Below, piece after piece: positions 25,858 through 34,800 of a DNA stretch of 64,000 nucleotides (its first letter is position 1; every line of letters begins with the position of its first letter). Origin of the DNA: Trichococcus pasteurii (GTDB lineage: Bacteria > Bacillota > Bacilli > Lactobacillales > Aerococcaceae). The stretch spans positions 292,045 to 356,044 of the forward strand of contig NZ_FONM01000001.1 of NCBI RefSeq assembly GCF_900112935.1, written 5' to 3'. The translations under genes and the position numbers were made by a program. The notes beneath the pieces are model-generated. The model was not told the DNA's origin. It worked only from the letters and a program-made list of their open reading frames with translations, and did not search any database.

Positions 25858-26862
25858 GTGAGTAAACGGAAACGAAATGCTTTCGGAAGCTATCTTGCGG
25901 TCACGGTCTTGTTGTTGATCGCGGCAGCGGTCCTGGCGCTTTACACAGGAGCGGCGGATACGGATTGGTCGGACCTGATTGAGGCGCTCATCGGGGAAGG
26001 TGGCGGAGATTATTACCTTGTCCTGCGGGGCATCCGTTTCCCGCGTATTCTGGGTGCCTTCTTCGTGGGTAGTTCCTTGGCTGTGGCCGGAGCGATCATG
26101 CAGGCGCTGACGCGGAATCCGTTGGCCGACCCTGGGCTTTTGGGGCTGACTTCCGGAGCGAACATCGCGGTGGCTTTGGTCTATGCCTTGGCTCCGCAGA
26201 GTTCCTACCTGCTCGTTTCCATCGCCTGTTTCGTGGGTGCGGGTCTAGCGATGCTGTTCGTCTATGGTCTCAGCAATGCGACGAGGAGCGGCCAATCACC
26301 CTTGAACCTGATCCTGATCGGGGCAGCCGTCTCGTTCTTTTTCCAGGCCATCGCGGACGGGGTTGCGATCTGGTTCCGCATTTCCAAGGACGTTTCGATG
26401 TGGACTTCCGGCGGCTTGATGGGTGTGGACTGGAACATTTTGAGCATTACCCCGGTCATCGGACTGGCGTTGCTGTTGAGCTTGGTGTTCAGCGGCCAGT
26501 TGACGGTGCTGAGCTTGGGCGAGGAAACGGCGATCAGCATGGGGCAACGGACCAATCTGATCCGGACCGTCCTGATCATCTTGATCACCTTACTTGCGGG
26601 CAGCGCAGTCGCCATCGCCGGCAATCTGGCCCTGATCGGCCTGATGATCCCGCATGTCGTGCGCAAGATGGTCGGGCAGGATTACCGCAAAATCATCCCG
26701 TTGTGCATCACGGTCGGCGGGACCTTTATGATTTTGGCCGATTATCTTGGCCGTACGGTCGTCAGTCCATTCGAAATTCCTGTAGTGGCGATCGTTTCCG
26801 TGATCGGCGTGCCTTTCTACGTGACGATCGCCAGAAAAGGGGGGATCAAAGCTGTTCAATGA
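25858..26862 (+). CDS. Iron-siderophore ABC permease (FecCD family, first)
   Basis: 334 residues, GTG start with GAGGGGA 8 nt upstream. The family blocks RFPRILGAFFVGSSLAVAGAIMQ, NPLADPGLLG and GLMIPHVVRKMVG (ATPase contact) are clear. About ten membrane spans are expected. It forms a heterodimer with the next gene's product. Confidence 0.88.
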   Translation: MSKRKRNAFGSYLAVTVLLLIAAAVLALYTGAADTDWSDLIEALIGEGGGDYYLVLRGIRFPRILGAFFVGSSLAVAGAIMQALTRNPLADPGLLGLTSGANIAVALVYALAPQSSYLLVSIACFVGAGLAMLFVYGLSNATRSGQSPLNLILIGAAVSFFFQAIADGVAIWFRISKDVSMWTSGGLMGVDWNILSITPVIGLALLLSLVFSGQLTVLSLGEETAISMGQRTNLIRTVLIILITLLAGSAVAIAGNLALIGLMIPHVVRKMVGQDYRKIIPLCITVGGTFMILADYLGRTVVSPFEIPVVAIVSVIGVPFYVTIARKGGIKAVQ

Positions 26863-26887
26863 ATGGAATCCGACTTATCGGAAAAAA

Positions 26888-27859
26888 TTGTGGCTATTCG
26901 TCCTTTTGTTCGTGGCGGCTTTCATCGCCGCCTTGTCCATGGGTTATTCCTCACTTCCATTGGACCGCATCCTGCAGGTGCTGTCAGGGAATGGGGCTTT
27001 TAAAGAAAACTACGTCTTTTACCAGATCCGCTTGCCGCGGGCTTTGGTATTGGCGATGGCCGGCGCCTGCCTGGCAGGGGCCGGCATCATCCTGCAGACT
27101 TTGAGCAACAACGACCTGGCCGATTCGGGCCTCTTGGGCATCAATTCCGGAGCCGGGCTCGGCGTGGCGATCTTCTATCTGTTTGCGGGCGAAGGCATGC
27201 TGCAGTTTTCGGCGGTCCTGCCGCTTGTCGCATTCATCAGCGCGCTGGTGGCGTCCTCCGCTGTCTATCTGCTCAGTTACAGCCGCAGCCACAAGCAGCA
27301 CGCGATGCAGTTGGTGGTCATCGGAGCGGGGATCTCCTCCGCTTTCTCGGGGTTGATCGTCCTGCTGATGTCCGCTTCAGACCGTACCGACGTCAGCTTC
27401 ATCACCGCTTGGATGTCGGGGAACATCTGGGGATCGACCTGGCCGTTCGTTTTCACGATCCTTCCCGGTTGGCTGTTGGCGATGGGAATCCTCTTCCTGA
27501 AGGCCCCGGCGCTTAACATTCTCGTGTTGGGGGAGGAGACCGCTGTTGCTTTGGGATTGAAACTCCGGAATGAAAAACTGATTCTGCTGCTCTGTGCGGT
27601 TGCCATCGCTTCAGCGGCGATCTCGTTGACGGGCAACATCGGCTTCATCGGTCTGATGTCCCCGCACATCGCCAAAAAACTGGTTGGCAAACGACATGAA
27701 CGCTACAGTTGGATCGCATTGCTGATCGGCAGCATCATCCTGTTGATCGCCGATGCGATCGGCCGCACGGTGATGGATACCGCCTTTCCGACCGGTATCG
27801 TCGTTTCCCTGATCGGGGCGCCTTATTTTCTGTATTTGCTGTTTGCGAGGATGCGCTGA
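26888..27859 (+). CDS. Iron-siderophore ABC permease (FecCD family, second)
   Basis: 323 residues from the TTG at 26888. Family blocks RLPRALVLAMAGACLAGAG, DSGLLGINSGAG and GLMSPHIAKKLVG are present. The start is doubtful. A strong site, AAGGGGGG, sits 7 nt before an in-frame CTG at 26852, which would add LFNEWNPTYRKK to the N-terminus and overlap the previous gene by 11 nt. Such a cytoplasmic extension is common in the family, so a CTG start may be used. Last gene of the iron operon. Confidence 0.85.
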   Translation: MWLFVLLFVAAFIAALSMGYSSLPLDRILQVLSGNGAFKENYVFYQIRLPRALVLAMAGACLAGAGIILQTLSNNDLADSGLLGINSGAGLGVAIFYLFAGEGMLQFSAVLPLVAFISALVASSAVYLLSYSRSHKQHAMQLVVIGAGISSAFSGLIVLLMSASDRTDVSFITAWMSGNIWGSTWPFVFTILPGWLLAMGILFLKAPALNILVLGEETAVALGLKLRNEKLILLLCAVAIASAAISLTGNIGFIGLMSPHIAKKLVGKRHERYSWIALLIGSIILLIADAIGRTVMDTAFPTGIVVSLIGAPYFLYLLFARMR

Positions 27860-27907
27860 GTCGATTTAAGTACGGTTCGGCCTTTGCGGCCCGGATCGAT
27901 TGCTCTT

Positions 27908-27984
27908 CTCCGGCGAAGCCGGTGTGGCCGGAGTAACCGGCCCGAAACAAGTAGTCTTCTCCTGCCGAGCGGTTTCGGCCGGAG
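27908..27984. repeat. Two copies of the ~27-nt GC-rich hairpin repeat
   Basis: Copies at 27908-27933 (CTCCGGCGAAG...TGGCCGGAG) and 27959-27984 (CTCCTGCCGAG...CGGCCGGAG). They fill the gap between the iron operon and the next terminator together with other GC-rich sequence in which I see no gene. Confidence 0.65.
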
Positions 27985-28079
27985 GAAATGGTCCAGATCT
28001 GCCGTCACTTCCGGGGAAGGATCTCCTGACCGTAGCTGACGGAGAACATAACAAATCTTTATTACCGAAAACATCAAAA

Positions 28080-28125
28080 AACCGCGCCATCAGCCGAAAA
28101 AGGGCTTGATGGCGCGGTTTTTATT
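28080..28125. terminator. Terminator between converging operons
   Basis: Stem AACCGCGCCATCA / TGATGGCGCGGTT with a T run; an A-rich left side allows use in both directions. Confidence 0.85.
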
Positions 28126-28126
28126 T

Positions 28127-28891
28127 TCACAAAGCAGTCTTATTGAAAAGTCTCACTGCGGTAAAGAGGCTTGAAGCAATCACCAATCCGGTCATCAGCA
28201 GCGGCTTCAGAAGTTCCTCCAGCAGCAATGTCCCCTGCAGCATGTCCATATTGCGCGAGGCCAGCACCAGCGGGTTCCACTCGGCCGTTTCCGGGAACAG
28301 GTTCCACAAAAACAGCACCATCAGGAACGCACCGGTCAACAAAAGCGGCCCGTAGGCATTTTTGAACAGGACAGCTCCGAGCAGCAGAACGGCAATCAGC
28401 AGGATACCGAACAGATAGAGGCTGATGACGGAAAGGGCCAGGTTTTCGGTCGTGCCATCAGGGAAGTAATAAAGCGTGTACCCCAAAGTGATGAGAAAGC
28501 AGAGCCAATAGCTGACTGTCCAAAGCAGCAGGGCGCCTGTGAATTTTGAATAGAGTATTGTCCGGCGAGGCAGTCCTTTCGTGACCATATTGATGAGCGT
28601 GCCTTTTTCGTATTCCTTCGCCATCATGCCGCTCAAGAGGATGACGATGATGAACAGGCCGGTCTGGGTGCCGTTTTTGAAGAATTGGATCCAGGAATCG
28701 AGGTTCGTCGGTTCCGCAATCAGGATCGTGATCCCTTCCGGCATGAAGTTCGCCAGCAGATCAGGCAAAAATTTGGCCGTCAGCGGATTCATGATGCCCA
28801 ACAACGCAAACAAGGCGATCGCCAGGAACAGCTTGAAGTTGCGGGTATATTCGGTCAGTTCCTTTTTTGTGAAGGCAACATACGCTCTCAT
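28127..28891 (-). CDS. ABC-2 type transporter permease
   Basis: 254 residues with about six membrane spans and the ABC-2 pattern: an N-terminal amphipathic start (AFTKKELTEYTRN), a large loop, then GMMAKEYEKGTLINMVTKGLPR, the cytoplasmic coupling segment. It is the membrane partner of the ATPase just upstream (4-nt overlap). The substrate (drug, peptide or lipid) cannot be told. It is the last gene of a three-gene minus-strand operon. Confidence 0.8.
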   Translation of the reverse strand: MRAYVAFTKKELTEYTRNFKLFLAIALFALLGIMNPLTAKFLPDLLANFMPEGITILIAEPTNLDSWIQFFKNGTQTGLFIIVILLSGMMAKEYEKGTLINMVTKGLPRRTILYSKFTGALLLWTVSYWLCFLITLGYTLYYFPDGTTENLALSVISLYLFGILLIAVLLLGAVLFKNAYGPLLLTGAFLMVLFLWNLFPETAEWNPLVLASRNMDMLQGTLLLEELLKPLLMTGLVIASSLFTAVRLFNKTAL

Positions 28892-29808
28892 CGGACCACC
28901 TCCAGGAAAATATCCTCCAATTTGGGTTCGGCTGTTTCCAAGCGGAGCGGAACCAACCTGGTGTCGCCCAAAATTCGGATGATCAGTGCCATGGTCACTT
29001 CCGGGTCATCGGCTTGGATGGTGACGGAAGGCTCCTTTGCACGCAAAGCGGCATTCGTCAGTTTTATTCGGGGATCAGCCTGGAAAACAGCGGCATCCGC
29101 CGGCGTCCGGAAAGTGACTGTACATGAATGTCTGGAGTAGGTGTTTTTCAGTTCTGATACCGAACCGGTCAGGACGATTTTTCCTCCGTCAAGGATGCCC
29201 ACCCGATCGCAGATGGCTTCCACATCGGTCAGGACATGCGTCGAAAAGATCACGGTTGTCCGTTCCTTCACCTTCAGCAGGATATCCAGTATTTCCCTGC
29301 GCCCGATCGGATCCAAGGCGGAAGTCGGTTCGTCGCAGATCAAGAGACGCGGTTCGTTCAGCAAAGCCTGGGCAATCCCCAAGCGTTGCTTCATGCCGCG
29401 GGAAAACGTTCCGATGCGTTTTTTCACATCCGCCAGCCCGACCAGATCCAACAGCTCCGCGGATTTCGTTTGGATTAGCGCGGACGGCATGCCTGTAATG
29501 TCGCCGCACAGCCGCAAATATTCCTTTGCGGTCATGAAACCGTAGAATTCCGGTACATCCGGCAGATAGCCGATGAAGCGGTTCGTCCTTGTGTCGCCGT
29601 AATGCACTTTTTCGCCGCAGACGCTGATTTCTCCGGCATCAGACTGCAGCAAGCCCAAAACGATTTTCATGGTCGTCGTTTTTCCGGATCCGTTTTTTCC
29701 GATGAAACCGTAGATCGTGCCTTCAGGTACGGAGAAGGATAGGTCATCGAGCACGCGTTGGTTCCCGAAGGATTTCCCCAATCCGGCGATCGTGAGGATA
29801 TCCATCAC
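28888..29808 (-). CDS. ABC transporter ATPase (exporter type)
   Basis: 306 residues. Walker A GKNGSGKT, signature FSRGMKQRLG, Walker [13 protein letters not shown] and H-loop STHVL are intact; a C-terminal extension of about 90 residues is typical of the CcmA/BcrA-like ATPases paired with ABC-2 permeases. Overlaps both neighbours by 4 nt, so the three genes are one translationally coupled operon. Confidence 0.85.
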   Translation of the reverse strand: MMDILTIAGLGKSFGNQRVLDDLSFSVPEGTIYGFIGKNGSGKTTTMKIVLGLLQSDAGEISVCGEKVHYGDTRTNRFIGYLPDVPEFYGFMTAKEYLRLCGDITGMPSALIQTKSAELLDLVGLADVKKRIGTFSRGMKQRLGIAQALLNEPRLLICDEPTSALDPIGRREILDILLKVKERTTVIFSTHVLTDVEAICDRVGILDGGKIVLTGSVSELKNTYSRHSCTVTFRTPADAAVFQADPRIKLTNAALRAKEPSVTIQADDPEVTMALIIRILGDTRLVPLRLETAEPKLEDIFLEVVR

Positions 29809-30008
29809 TCATCGCCCCTTCCGATCAGGAAATACAGGACCGGACCGACGATGTTCAGGAAAATGATGATGAAGGTCCACAGATTTTTGCTGCCTATTTT
29901 TACTTGGGGATGCTTGTTCAGGTGGAGCAGGGCTGTGATCAACAGAATGATCTGGATCACGACCAAAGGGATCAGGATGGGTAAGTATGGCTGCAGTTCT
30001 TCAAACAT
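29805..30008 (-). CDS. PLDc_N-type small membrane protein
   Basis: 67 residues. Two hydrophobic spans frame a short loop, with the PLD-nuclease N-terminal pattern KNLWTFIIIFLNIVGPVLYFLIGR. Such proteins are often the first gene of ABC-2 operons in Firmicutes and may be immunity or regulatory subunits. AAGGCGAG lies upstream of the ATG at 30008, and the stop overlaps the ATPase start by 4 nt. Confidence 0.75.
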   Translation of the reverse strand: MFEELQPYLPILIPLVVIQIILLITALLHLNKHPQVKIGSKNLWTFIIIFLNIVGPVLYFLIGRGDE

Positions 30009-30161
30009 AAAAGCTCGCCTTCTTTCTTTATTCCTATTGTTCGTTATATAACAAGTATAACACTGATGGTGGGATTTGCAAGTCGGAAGAGTGGCAAGAG
30101 CCATCACGCATGGAGGCCTAACCAAGGTTCACGGCTATATGGGACGGGTGCTGTCCTGTGC

Positions 30162-30167
30162 TATAAT
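30162..30167 (+). promoter_or_regulatory. Extended -10 promoter of the hydrolase/acyltransferase operon
   Basis: TGC-TATAAT, with a perfect -10 hexamer, about 50 nt before the hydrolase ATG. No clear -35. Confidence 0.5.
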
Positions 30168-30217
30168 GAAACAAAGATACCAGAACAGCCAAGTGCTGTC
30201 AGAGGAAGGACAACAGG

Positions 30218-31138
30218 ATGAATCCATTTTTTAAATTTGTGCTTAAGTTGATGTCTTCACCAAAAATCAACATGCAGGAAGACTATGCCCGTGTCCGCAA
30301 AGTGCAGCATATACTGGCTCCCAAGCCGAAAAAGGGCTATATCATCATGGACCACAAAATCTATTCGGAGGACCGTTCCCATGATATTCCCGTGCGCGTC
30401 TTCTATCCGAAAGAGCGCCTGTATAAAGAACCGTTGCTGTTTTTCCATGGCGGCGGCTGGGTCATCGGTGACATCGAAACGTATACGAATGCCTGCATCA
30501 ATATGGCGGATCTGACCGGCAGGACCGTCTATTCCGTCGATTATCGCCTGGCTCCGGAGCATCCGTATCCGGCTGGCCTTTACGATTGTTACAGGGTGGC
30601 GGAAGTGCTGCTCAAGCACTTGGAAATGAGCGGTCTGTCGGATGAAAAGGACCTGATTCTGATCGGCGATTCAGCCGGCGGAAATTTGGCTGCAGCCGTG
30701 TCTTTGCTGCTCCGCGACAGAGGCCAAGCGACTCCGATCAAACAGATTTTATTGTATCCCGTCACCTATTGGGATCATTCGGAAGCATCTTCGTTCGAAT
30801 CGATCCGCACGAATGGGCATGATTACGGACTGACTGCAAAAAAAATGGAAGAATATATGGCGCTGTACCAGCCTGATCCCGAGCTGCGCAAGAATGGATA
30901 TGTCGCACCTTTGATGGCGGAAGACCTGTCGAACCAGCCGGAAACGCTGGTGATCACGGCCGAATTTGATCCATTGCGGGATGAAGGCGAAGCCTACGCG
31001 GAAGCGTTGCAGAAAGCTGGCAATAAGGTGCAGCTCCATCGCGTGAACGGCATCGTCCATGGCTTCATCACCTATCCGAAGACGGCCGAATCGGTTGTGG
31101 AAGCCTACGAAGTCATCAATGCGTTTCTGAATGCATAA
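30218..31138 (+). CDS. Alpha/beta hydrolase of the hormone-sensitive-lipase (HSL) family
   Basis: 306 residues, cytoplasmic. The oxyanion motif HGGG is at about residue 76, followed by the nucleophile elbow GDSAGG (about 150), the catalytic Asp in EFDPLRDEG and the His in GIVHGF. It would hydrolyse short- or medium-chain esters. It is the first gene of a three-gene unit with a condensation-fold acyltransferase and a zinc-ribbon membrane protein. The trio suggests making or removing an acyl ester, but the product is unknown. Confidence 0.85.
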   Translation: MNPFFKFVLKLMSSPKINMQEDYARVRKVQHILAPKPKKGYIIMDHKIYSEDRSHDIPVRVFYPKERLYKEPLLFFHGGGWVIGDIETYTNACINMADLTGRTVYSVDYRLAPEHPYPAGLYDCYRVAEVLLKHLEMSGLSDEKDLILIGDSAGGNLAAAVSLLLRDRGQATPIKQILLYPVTYWDHSEASSFESIRTNGHDYGLTAKKMEEYMALYQPDPELRKNGYVAPLMAEDLSNQPETLVITAEFDPLRDEGEAYAEALQKAGNKVQLHRVNGIVHGFITYPKTAESVVEAYEVINAFLNA

Positions 31139-31183
31139 GCCAAGAGCACTATTCTATAGAACAAGAGGAAAGGGGGAGCAGGA

Positions 31184-32563
31184 GTGAACCGAAAAAAGTG
31201 GGTACGTTTGGATAATGCCTCCAATATATTTTTGGCGGCCATGACGAACAGCGATACGAAGGTCTTCCGCATGAGTGCGGAATTGACGGATTCCGTGGAT
31301 CCACAGTTGTTGCAGCGGGCACTTGATGAAGTCTATGAGAACTATGTGCTGTACCACAGTGTGCTTAGGCGCGGATTTTTTTGGTACTATCTTGAAGAAA
31401 GCGACCTGAAGCCGAAAGTGAGGGCTGACGTGTTGCCGCCTTGTGCACAGATTTATCATTTTGACCGGAGAGAACTGTTATTCCGCGTCTTCTATAACCA
31501 AAATCGGATTCACTTGGAGCTCTTCCATGCCTTGTCGGATGGCACCGGTGCGCTCTGGTTTTTCGAGGATCTGCTGAAGGCCTACATCATGCTTCGTCAT
31601 CCTGAGGCTTTTGAAGGCTTGGATGCCGCCGCGCACGACCGTTTGAACCACCAATTGGAAGACAGTTTTGCGCATTATTTCCGCAAGGACAAGAAACAGA
31701 ATTTTACGGATGCGGCGCAATCCGCGATCCGCTCCGTCGCGAAAGTCAGTCAATTGACAGGCAAAAGCCATGCGCAAAAGAGCGCCTTGCTTGAGGAAAA
31801 TAAGCAGAAGCGACGGGTGCATCAGTTCCGCGGCAAAAAGACGCCGGACAACAGGCCGCATGTCATCGAGCTGGAGATGCCGGTCAAGGACGTGCTTGCG
31901 TTGGCCCGTGAACAACAAACTTCACTGACTTTGTATCTGACTGCAGTATTTATGCTGGCTGTGCGCAGAGCCAGTCCCGATTTTAAACCCGGATCGGCTA
32001 TGGCCGTTTCTGTTCCGGTCAACTTACGGCAGTTCTTCCCGTCCAATTCAGCCAGGAATTTTTTCAGCACAACCCGCCTGATCTATACCACAAATGAAAA
32101 TGAAGAGGCGGATGACATTGCCGCAATCGGCCAAACGCTAAAAGAGCAATTCCAGCAACAGATTACGCCGGAAAGTCTGGAGGAAAAGCTGCGGACGTTG
32201 ATTGCATTCGAGTACAGTCCCTTCACGCGGATGGTATTCCGACCGATCAAAGACTTCGTTCTGAAGCTCGTCAATTACATCAGCAACCGGAATTTGACGA
32301 TAGCGATCTCTAATTTGGGCAAGGTTACCTTACCTGATCCGATCAACGGCTATATCAAGAAAATGTATTTCCATACTTCGGCAGTCCGCCCGCAATTTTG
32401 CGCCATCAGTCATGGGGAACATCTGACTGTCAGTTTCACTTCTCCATTTGTCGATTCCACGATCGAGGAACAGTTTGTCAGGGTATTGACCGATGCCGGT
32501 GTGGCTGTCACTGTCGCAGCGAACAAAGTCACCAGTGAAGATTTGGAAGGTGAGTCATCATGA
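31184..32563 (+). CDS. Condensation-fold acyltransferase (alcohol acetyltransferase-like)
   Basis: 459 residues. The CoA-dependent acyltransferase/condensation fold is shown by the active-site motif HALSDGTG (HxxxDG) near residue 112 and by a C-terminal half with the SNLGKV pattern. The enzyme would transfer an acyl group to an alcohol or amine. GTG start with GGGGGAGCAGGA upstream. It overlaps the following zinc-ribbon gene by 4 nt, so the two are translationally coupled. Confidence 0.75.
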   Translation: MNRKKWVRLDNASNIFLAAMTNSDTKVFRMSAELTDSVDPQLLQRALDEVYENYVLYHSVLRRGFFWYYLEESDLKPKVRADVLPPCAQIYHFDRRELLFRVFYNQNRIHLELFHALSDGTGALWFFEDLLKAYIMLRHPEAFEGLDAAAHDRLNHQLEDSFAHYFRKDKKQNFTDAAQSAIRSVAKVSQLTGKSHAQKSALLEENKQKRRVHQFRGKKTPDNRPHVIELEMPVKDVLALAREQQTSLTLYLTAVFMLAVRRASPDFKPGSAMAVSVPVNLRQFFPSNSARNFFSTTRLIYTTNENEEADDIAAIGQTLKEQFQQQITPESLEEKLRTLIAFEYSPFTRMVFRPIKDFVLKLVNYISNRNLTIAISNLGKVTLPDPINGYIKKMYFHTSAVRPQFCAISHGEHLTVSFTSPFVDSTIEEQFVRVLTDAGVAVTVAANKVTSEDLEGESS

Positions 32564-33225
32564 GACACTGCCAACATTGCAACGCGACCATCAAGGGAGA
32601 ATGGGATCAATGTCCCTTGTGCAAAACGATATTGGATGAAGCCGTCGATCCGGTGTTGCCGGATCCATACCCGAAGGTTCCTTTGCGTTTCAACAAAGAG
32701 GTTGTCTGGAAATATCTGACCTTGATTTCCTTTGTTTTGATCATTGCTTTTCTATTGATTGAATTGATCTGGATTGGACGGATGGAAAATATTCAGCTCG
32801 CCCTGTTCGGAATCATGAGCATGTGGCTTTCCGTTTTAATCCTGATCCGGAAAAGAAGGAATATCGCAAAAGGCATTGTTTATCTGATCGTCTCCTTGTC
32901 GCTCCTTTGCATTTATTTGGATTATCTGTCCGGGTGGAGCGGGTGGTCGACTACCTATGCTGTGCCGATCATCTGCAGCTTTGCGATCGTATCCTTATAT
33001 ATCGCAGTTCGCCTCGTCAATTTGGGCGTCAGGGACTATGTGTTGTACCTGTTGACAGCCGCTTTGTTGGGGCTGCTGCCCGCGCTGTTCCTGACGTTAG
33101 ATTGGGTCACGACCCCATTGCCTTCAAGCCTGTCGGTCATGATGAGCGCAGTCACTCTAGTCATCATCCTGCTTTATCACGGCGGAGAGATATGGCGCGA
33201 GCTGGAAAAACGGATGCATGTTTAA
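32560..33225 (+). CDS. Zinc-ribbon membrane protein (DUF6320-like)
   Basis: 221 residues. An N-terminal zinc ribbon (CQHC and CPLC knuckles in the first 22 residues) is followed by about six hydrophobic spans. This architecture is found next to condensation-type acyltransferases in Firmicutes. The function is unknown; a membrane partner for the acyltransferase is a reasonable guess. It ends 7 nt before a terminator. Confidence 0.7.
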   Translation: MRHCQHCNATIKGEWDQCPLCKTILDEAVDPVLPDPYPKVPLRFNKEVVWKYLTLISFVLIIAFLLIELIWIGRMENIQLALFGIMSMWLSVLILIRKRRNIAKGIVYLIVSLSLLCIYLDYLSGWSGWSTTYAVPIICSFAIVSLYIAVRLVNLGVRDYVLYLLTAALLGLLPALFLTLDWVTTPLPSSLSVMMSAVTLVIILLYHGGEIWRELEKRMHV

Positions 33226-33229
33226 GATA

Positions 33230-33258
33230 ACGAAAAAACCCCGTGTTTGGGGTTTTTA
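33230..33258. terminator. Short bidirectional terminator
   Basis: Stem AAAAACCCC / GGGGTTTTT with a six-base loop, between converging genes. Confidence 0.7.
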
Positions 33259-33273
33259 GTTTGGATGAAGTTG

Positions 33274-33603
33274 TTACTGCATCGGGTAGTATTCGTCCCA
33301 ATAGCCGTAAACATAAGTATTTTTGATGCGCCACTGCTGGAAACGGATCGGTACAACAAAAGAGTACAGGCCCAAAGTCAGGATCGAAAAAAGAGTCCAT
33401 TTCAGCAAGGAAAGCCACAGGTCAAAAGTTTTTCCGATAAAATGCAATTGGCGGCCTTCGATGTAGGTATGCTTGGCGACCCATCTTTCCCGGTAACAGA
33501 AAGCCCAAGGCGCAGCCAGCCCAAACGTGAAAAAGCCCGCGAGAAAGCTGACAAGAATAATACCAAAATACTCAAAATAGCGTTCCGGTGAAATAAGAAT
33601 CAT
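33274..33603 (-). CDS. DUF898 (YjgN-like) small membrane protein
   Basis: 109 residues from the ATG at 33603. The pattern APWAFCYRERWVAKHTYIEG, with two hydrophobic spans and a closing VPIRFQQWRIKNTYV, matches part of the DUF898/YjgN membrane family. The start is uncertain: AAAGGAG is 20 nt upstream, and the frame is open further upstream without a better ATG. Function unknown. It stands alone on the minus strand, divergent from the SDR gene. Confidence 0.6.
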   Translation of the reverse strand: MILISPERYFEYFGIILVSFLAGFFTFGLAAPWAFCYRERWVAKHTYIEGRQLHFIGKTFDLWLSLLKWTLFSILTLGLYSFVVPIRFQQWRIKNTYVYGYWDEYYPMQ

Positions 33604-33784
33604 TATGATGGCGCAAAATATCACTCCTTTATATTTACTTAATGATATAATACGACGCTTTTTTGTTTTTTTATCTATAAATATACTGATGTTATTTTGC
33701 AAAGGTGTCTTATGATTGCCCTTGACGCGTAAATGCGATACGCTAAAGACAGCAAGCATATTGACGAAACGCGAGGGACAAAAA

Positions 33785-34549
33785 ATGACAAACAAAATAG
33801 CGCTCATCACAGGTGCCAGTGCGGGCATAGGCAAAGAGTTCGCCAAAAATTTGAGCCAACAAGGGTACGATCTGATTCTGGTTGCGAGGCGTGAGGATCG
33901 GCTTGTGGAAATCAGCAAACAATTGCCGACCAAAAGCCAAATCATCACAGCGGACTTGGCGAAGGTGGAAGAATGCTACCGTCTGTACGAAGAAACGAAG
34001 GACAGAAACATTTCCATGCTGATCAACTGCGCCGGTTTCGGTGATTTTGGAGCATTCACGACGACCAGTCTCGACAAGGAACTGGAGATGATCGATGTCA
34101 ACATCAAGGCGGTCCATATCCTGACCAAGAAATTTCTGCCGGATATGATCGCAAGGAATGAAGGTTACATCCTGAATGTGGCTTCGGTTGCCGGACTGAT
34201 GCCGGCGGGGCCTTACATGGCGACTTATTATGCGACCAAGGCCTACGTAACGAGTTTCACTTCCGCGATCGCCGAAGAGCTGGAAGAGAAGAAGAGCAAT
34301 GTTTATGTCGGTTCGTTATGCCCGGGACCGGTCGATACGGAGTTCAATCAAGTGGCGGATGTGAAGTTCAATCTGAAAGGCATCACTTCTGAATACTGCG
34401 TCAATTATGCCTTGGATAAAATGTACAAACGCAAGAAAATCATCGTTCCGACGATGTTGCTGAAGGGAGCGCTCTTCTCGTCGAAGCTGGCGCCGCGCAA
34501 CTTGGTCGTGCGCCTGACGAGCAGGCAGCAAAAGAAAAAACAAGGATAA
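33785..34549 (+). CDS. Short-chain dehydrogenase/reductase (YqjQ/DltE-like)
   Basis: 254 residues. Cofactor site TGASAGIG at the N-terminus, the NCAGFGDFG block, and the catalytic Ser-Tyr-Lys (NVASVAG...YYATKAY). An NAD(P)H-dependent classical SDR; the substrate cannot be deduced. The C-terminus is basic (SRQQKKKQG). The ATG has GAGGGA upstream. It is monocistronic and followed by a repeat-rich gap. Confidence 0.85.
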   Translation: MTNKIALITGASAGIGKEFAKNLSQQGYDLILVARREDRLVEISKQLPTKSQIITADLAKVEECYRLYEETKDRNISMLINCAGFGDFGAFTTTSLDKELEMIDVNIKAVHILTKKFLPDMIARNEGYILNVASVAGLMPAGPYMATYYATKAYVTSFTSAIAEELEEKKSNVYVGSLCPGPVDTEFNQVADVKFNLKGITSEYCVNYALDKMYKRKKIIVPTMLLKGALFSSKLAPRNLVVRLTSRQQKKKQG

Positions 34550-34560
34550 TGAATGCGGGG

Positions 34561-34747
34561 GGCCAGCTGGCGCAAGCGAAGCTGGCCGAAAGAAACCGAA
34601 CTGGATTCAGCTGTTTTTCTCCGGTGAGTTCTGATGCGGCCGGAGGAGACGCTTAAATGGGGCTCCTGAACTCCGGTGAAGCAATCTTCACCTGAGGAGG
34701 CAACCCGAAACCAAGTTTTCCTCCGGCGAAGCTCCTCTTGGCCGGAG
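34561..34747. repeat. Cluster of four ~27-nt GC-rich hairpin repeats
   Basis: Copies at 34561-34587 (GGCCAGC...GCTGGCC variant), 34619-34645, 34671-34699 and 34721-34747. The last, CTCCGGCGAAG...TTGGCCGGAG, is nearly identical at its ends to the copies at 5219 and 27908. The cluster fills most of the 34550-34800 gap; no gene is seen there. Confidence 0.7.
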
Positions 34748-34800
34748 AACGCGAGCAAAAATGATAGCCGAATTTCCGCCGTAGCCCTGTAAGCAGAAAA

